Part shown: positions 62,179-64,000 of the stretch, in pieces | Position numbering within the stretch: position 1 is the first letter of the stretch | Layout: every line of letters starts with the position of its first letter | Source: Puffinus mauretanicus | Taxonomy: Eukaryota; Chordata; Aves; Procellariiformes; Procellariidae | Direction of reading: 5' to 3' | Length of the DNA stretch: 64,000 nucleotides | NCBI GenBank assembly: GCA_023333565.1 | Contig: JAJKFH010001538.1 | Span: 726,001 to 790,000, forward strand | Made by a program: the position numbers and the translations under genes | Notes under the pieces: model-generated | What the model was told of the DNA's origin: nothing | Seen by the model: only the letters and a program-made list of their open reading frames with translations | Database searches by the model: none

Positions 62179-63569
62179 GCTCGGAGGACACGGGGACAGG
62201 AACCAGCACAGGCTGATCCCAGTCTCTGCCGGCATCTTTTCCCAAATGCCCATAGCTTCCCAAAGCTCAGAGGGAGTTTTAGCAGGGACGAAGGAGGACA
62301 CAGCTCAACGTCCCTTCTCTCCATCAACTTTCCAAACCGTGGCCAAAGCATGGAGGTGTTCCAGCTATCCAAGACAGCTGCAAATTATTTATTTATTCAT
62401 TCATTTTTTATGGGCAAGCTTCCCAAGTCAACCCTAAAAAAAAACAACCCACCCCAGGACACCAGCCCCACATGTGGGTGTCGAGATTCACTGCTGTGGG
62501 AGCCGAAAGGCACTTTCTGTAGCCGGGTACCTCATCAAGGGAAGACAGGAAATTTCCTGGAGCAAAGACAATGCCCTAATTTGTTCCTGCCAGCGCAGAA
62601 CAATGCGCTCAAGGAGCCAGCAGCCATCGTCTGTGAGAACGAAATTGGTGGTCCCCATCCGTCCCCGCTGGAGTAGCAGTCCCTGTCGCCACAGCTGGCG
62701 TTACGGGGGCCGAGGGCTGAGCGAGGGGGAGGGCGGGCTGGGGGCTGCGGCCACGACCATCCCCACCGCAGCCCCAGGGGAAGGGACGAGCCGGCTGCTG
62801 CCCTCCCGGCCAGGCACAACCCCTCCCAGGGAAAAAAATATACTGGAAAAGAGACCGAGCATCCAGAAACACGAACTTTTGGAAATCAAGTGTTACCTCG
62901 AGGAAATGTAGGGCTGAGTGAGTTGTATCTAGCCTGGAAATGAGCTGGGTTAAAGCAGGGAGTTTGCTGCTCAGAGATCGCAGCTCAAAATCCTTCAATA
63001 TCCCGCTGCTGTCAGGGGGACCAGAGGGTCTCAGCAGAACCACATCTTCATAAGGTGACAAATTTGAATACCAATGTTCTTGGTAACAAGAGGAATAGAA
63101 AAACGAGTAAAAATAAAGGGGTTTAAGGAAAACATACCTTGTTTCCACCCTAAAGAAGTTGAAGGGGCGGACAACTTTTACCCATAGCCCAACATATTTA
63201 CTGGAATAAATTTAAGAACAGAAAACTCACAGACAGAAAAAATATCATTCAATCAAGACTAAAGTGCCCTGACACTGTTGGTGAAAATCTTCGCTGGTTC
63301 TACTGAAGCAAATTGGATTTAATGTTGTTTTGATCTCTTGACTTCAATAGGGCCACGATCCAGCTCTGCACCCTAAAGCCAGCTTTACAAGCAGAAGATG
63401 AGTGCAGGGTCAGGAACGCCTGCAAGACATGTCCATGTGCGACAGGCATAATAATAATGAAAATATATAAATTAGGGTTCATATTTCCATACACAAAACC
63501 TAAAGAAATTGGATCCCAAGTGGCAGTTTTAATTAAATAGTAGCTCAGCACAGCTTGGAATATCATAAA

Positions 63570-63900
63570 AATCCCAGAAAGTAATGTATAATTATGTATC
63601 TACAAAGCACCATTTAGACTGATTACTCAAAGTATTCTATTGATTTGAAATACATTGTCTGAACACATTTTACATATGTATGTATGTAATACTTGTTAGT
63701 TTAATAAATATGTGGAGAAAACATGGAAATGTGTACCTCCTTTTAGAAACAAATGGCTAAATCACCGATCCGTTCATTTGCATGAGAAAAGTGAAGCAAA
63801 GGCTTCACTCCTTTTATTTTATTTTATTCTTATGCAAGTAATGATTTAGAAAATGTACATTATCATCAACACTATAATCACAGTCTCAAATCTATAATCC
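63570..63900. promoter_or_regulatory. AT-rich block with a perfect octamer
   Basis: AT-rich sequence near the right edge with a perfect POU octamer ATTTGCAT (63776-63783), a short (ATGT)n run at about 63672-63687 and no reading frame of note. Candidate regulatory DNA. Confidence 0.25.
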
Positions 63901-64000
63901 CACGAAGGAAGCCTGCACTGCACATAAACTAAGCCTACTGGGGGCTGTTGAAGCTTAAGTTCCTTAAGTATTATTTTTAAGTTCCTCTCCATCAAGGGTA

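Larger units (their letters stand above)
57254..64000. other. Non-coding region, right edge
   Basis: Contains the MIR relic, the 49-base duplication and two AT-rich candidate elements (61.27 and 63.6-63.9 kb). The 266-residue frame at 61637-62437 has no recognisable features. The window ends in AT-rich non-coding sequence. Confidence 0.6.

Noticed and set aside
61637..62437. Plus-strand open frame of 266 residues
   Set aside because: No recognisable domain; Ser/Pro-rich and without splice or promoter support.
63325..63385. 'CTTGACTTCAATAGGGCCACGATCCAG'-like string (split here at 63337-63363) resembling an old amniote CR1/L3-type repeat tail
   Set aside because: Similarity rests on one short phrase recalled from repeat consensuses; not enough to call an element.
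43926..64000. Search for SPRY4 (expected downstream neighbour)
   Set aside because: No frame with a cysteine-rich Sprouty domain; probably lies beyond the right edge.
1..64000. tRNA, rRNA, CRISPR arrays, bacterial operons or prophage
   Set aside because: No tRNA box A/B pair, no spaced direct-repeat array and no bacterial gene organisation were seen; the DNA is vertebrate.

Overview
The window is vertebrate genomic DNA, most likely from a bird, and carries one protein-coding gene that I can support: FGF1 (acidic fibroblast growth factor) on the + strand. Three coding exons (35694-35862, 40972-41075, 42122-42316) of 169, 104 and 195 bases have consensus GT/AG borders and join in frame to a 155-residue protein. 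That length and exon pattern are the standard ones for FGF1. A bird is suggested by several things: avian-type FGF1 residues (for example Ser-Lys-Leu at 132-134 and the Val-Ser-Ala-Asp end), a 5'-truncated CR1 retrotransposon at 3999-4235, very short introns (5.1 and 1.0 kb), GC- and CpG-rich patches, and very little other repeat DNA. The exact species cannot be read from this.

Layout. Positions 1-35590 hold no protein-coding exon. This is the 5' flank of FGF1, and probably includes non-coding first exons: mammalian FGF1 uses several distant alternative promoters spliced to a shared coding exon. The best candidate is a CpG island at 15640-16140 followed by a splice-donor-like site. A TATA-like box and a splice-acceptor-like site both lie just upstream of the ATG, so the coding exon may be reached both by splicing and from a proximal promoter. 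The gene occupies 35694 to about 43925, including an inferred 1.6-kb 3' UTR with an AU-rich nonamer, a perfect 13-bp hairpin, and a Pumilio-type site overlapping the first of two close AATAAA signals. From 43.9 kb to the end there is again no coding exon. A second CpG island (48480-49220) with donor-like sites could start an unannotated transcript. Several AT-rich blocks carry clustered homeodomain, POU or GATA-type motifs and look like candidate enhancers.

Repeats are few. They are one CR1 fragment, two probable MIR/L2 relics, a handful of short tandem duplications and minisatellites, a 70-base pure-purine tract and some G-quadruplex-type runs. The flanking genes expected from vertebrate synteny (ARHGAP26 upstream, SPRY4 downstream) were looked for by protein features and not found.

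I found no previously undescribed biological system. Nearly all long open reading frames outside FGF1 are chance frames in GC-rich DNA. The most useful leads are transcript-level features of FGF1: a conserved exon-skipping frame, a tandem acceptor, 3' UTR elements and alternative 5' ends. A few compact motif clusters in the flanks are also worth testing.
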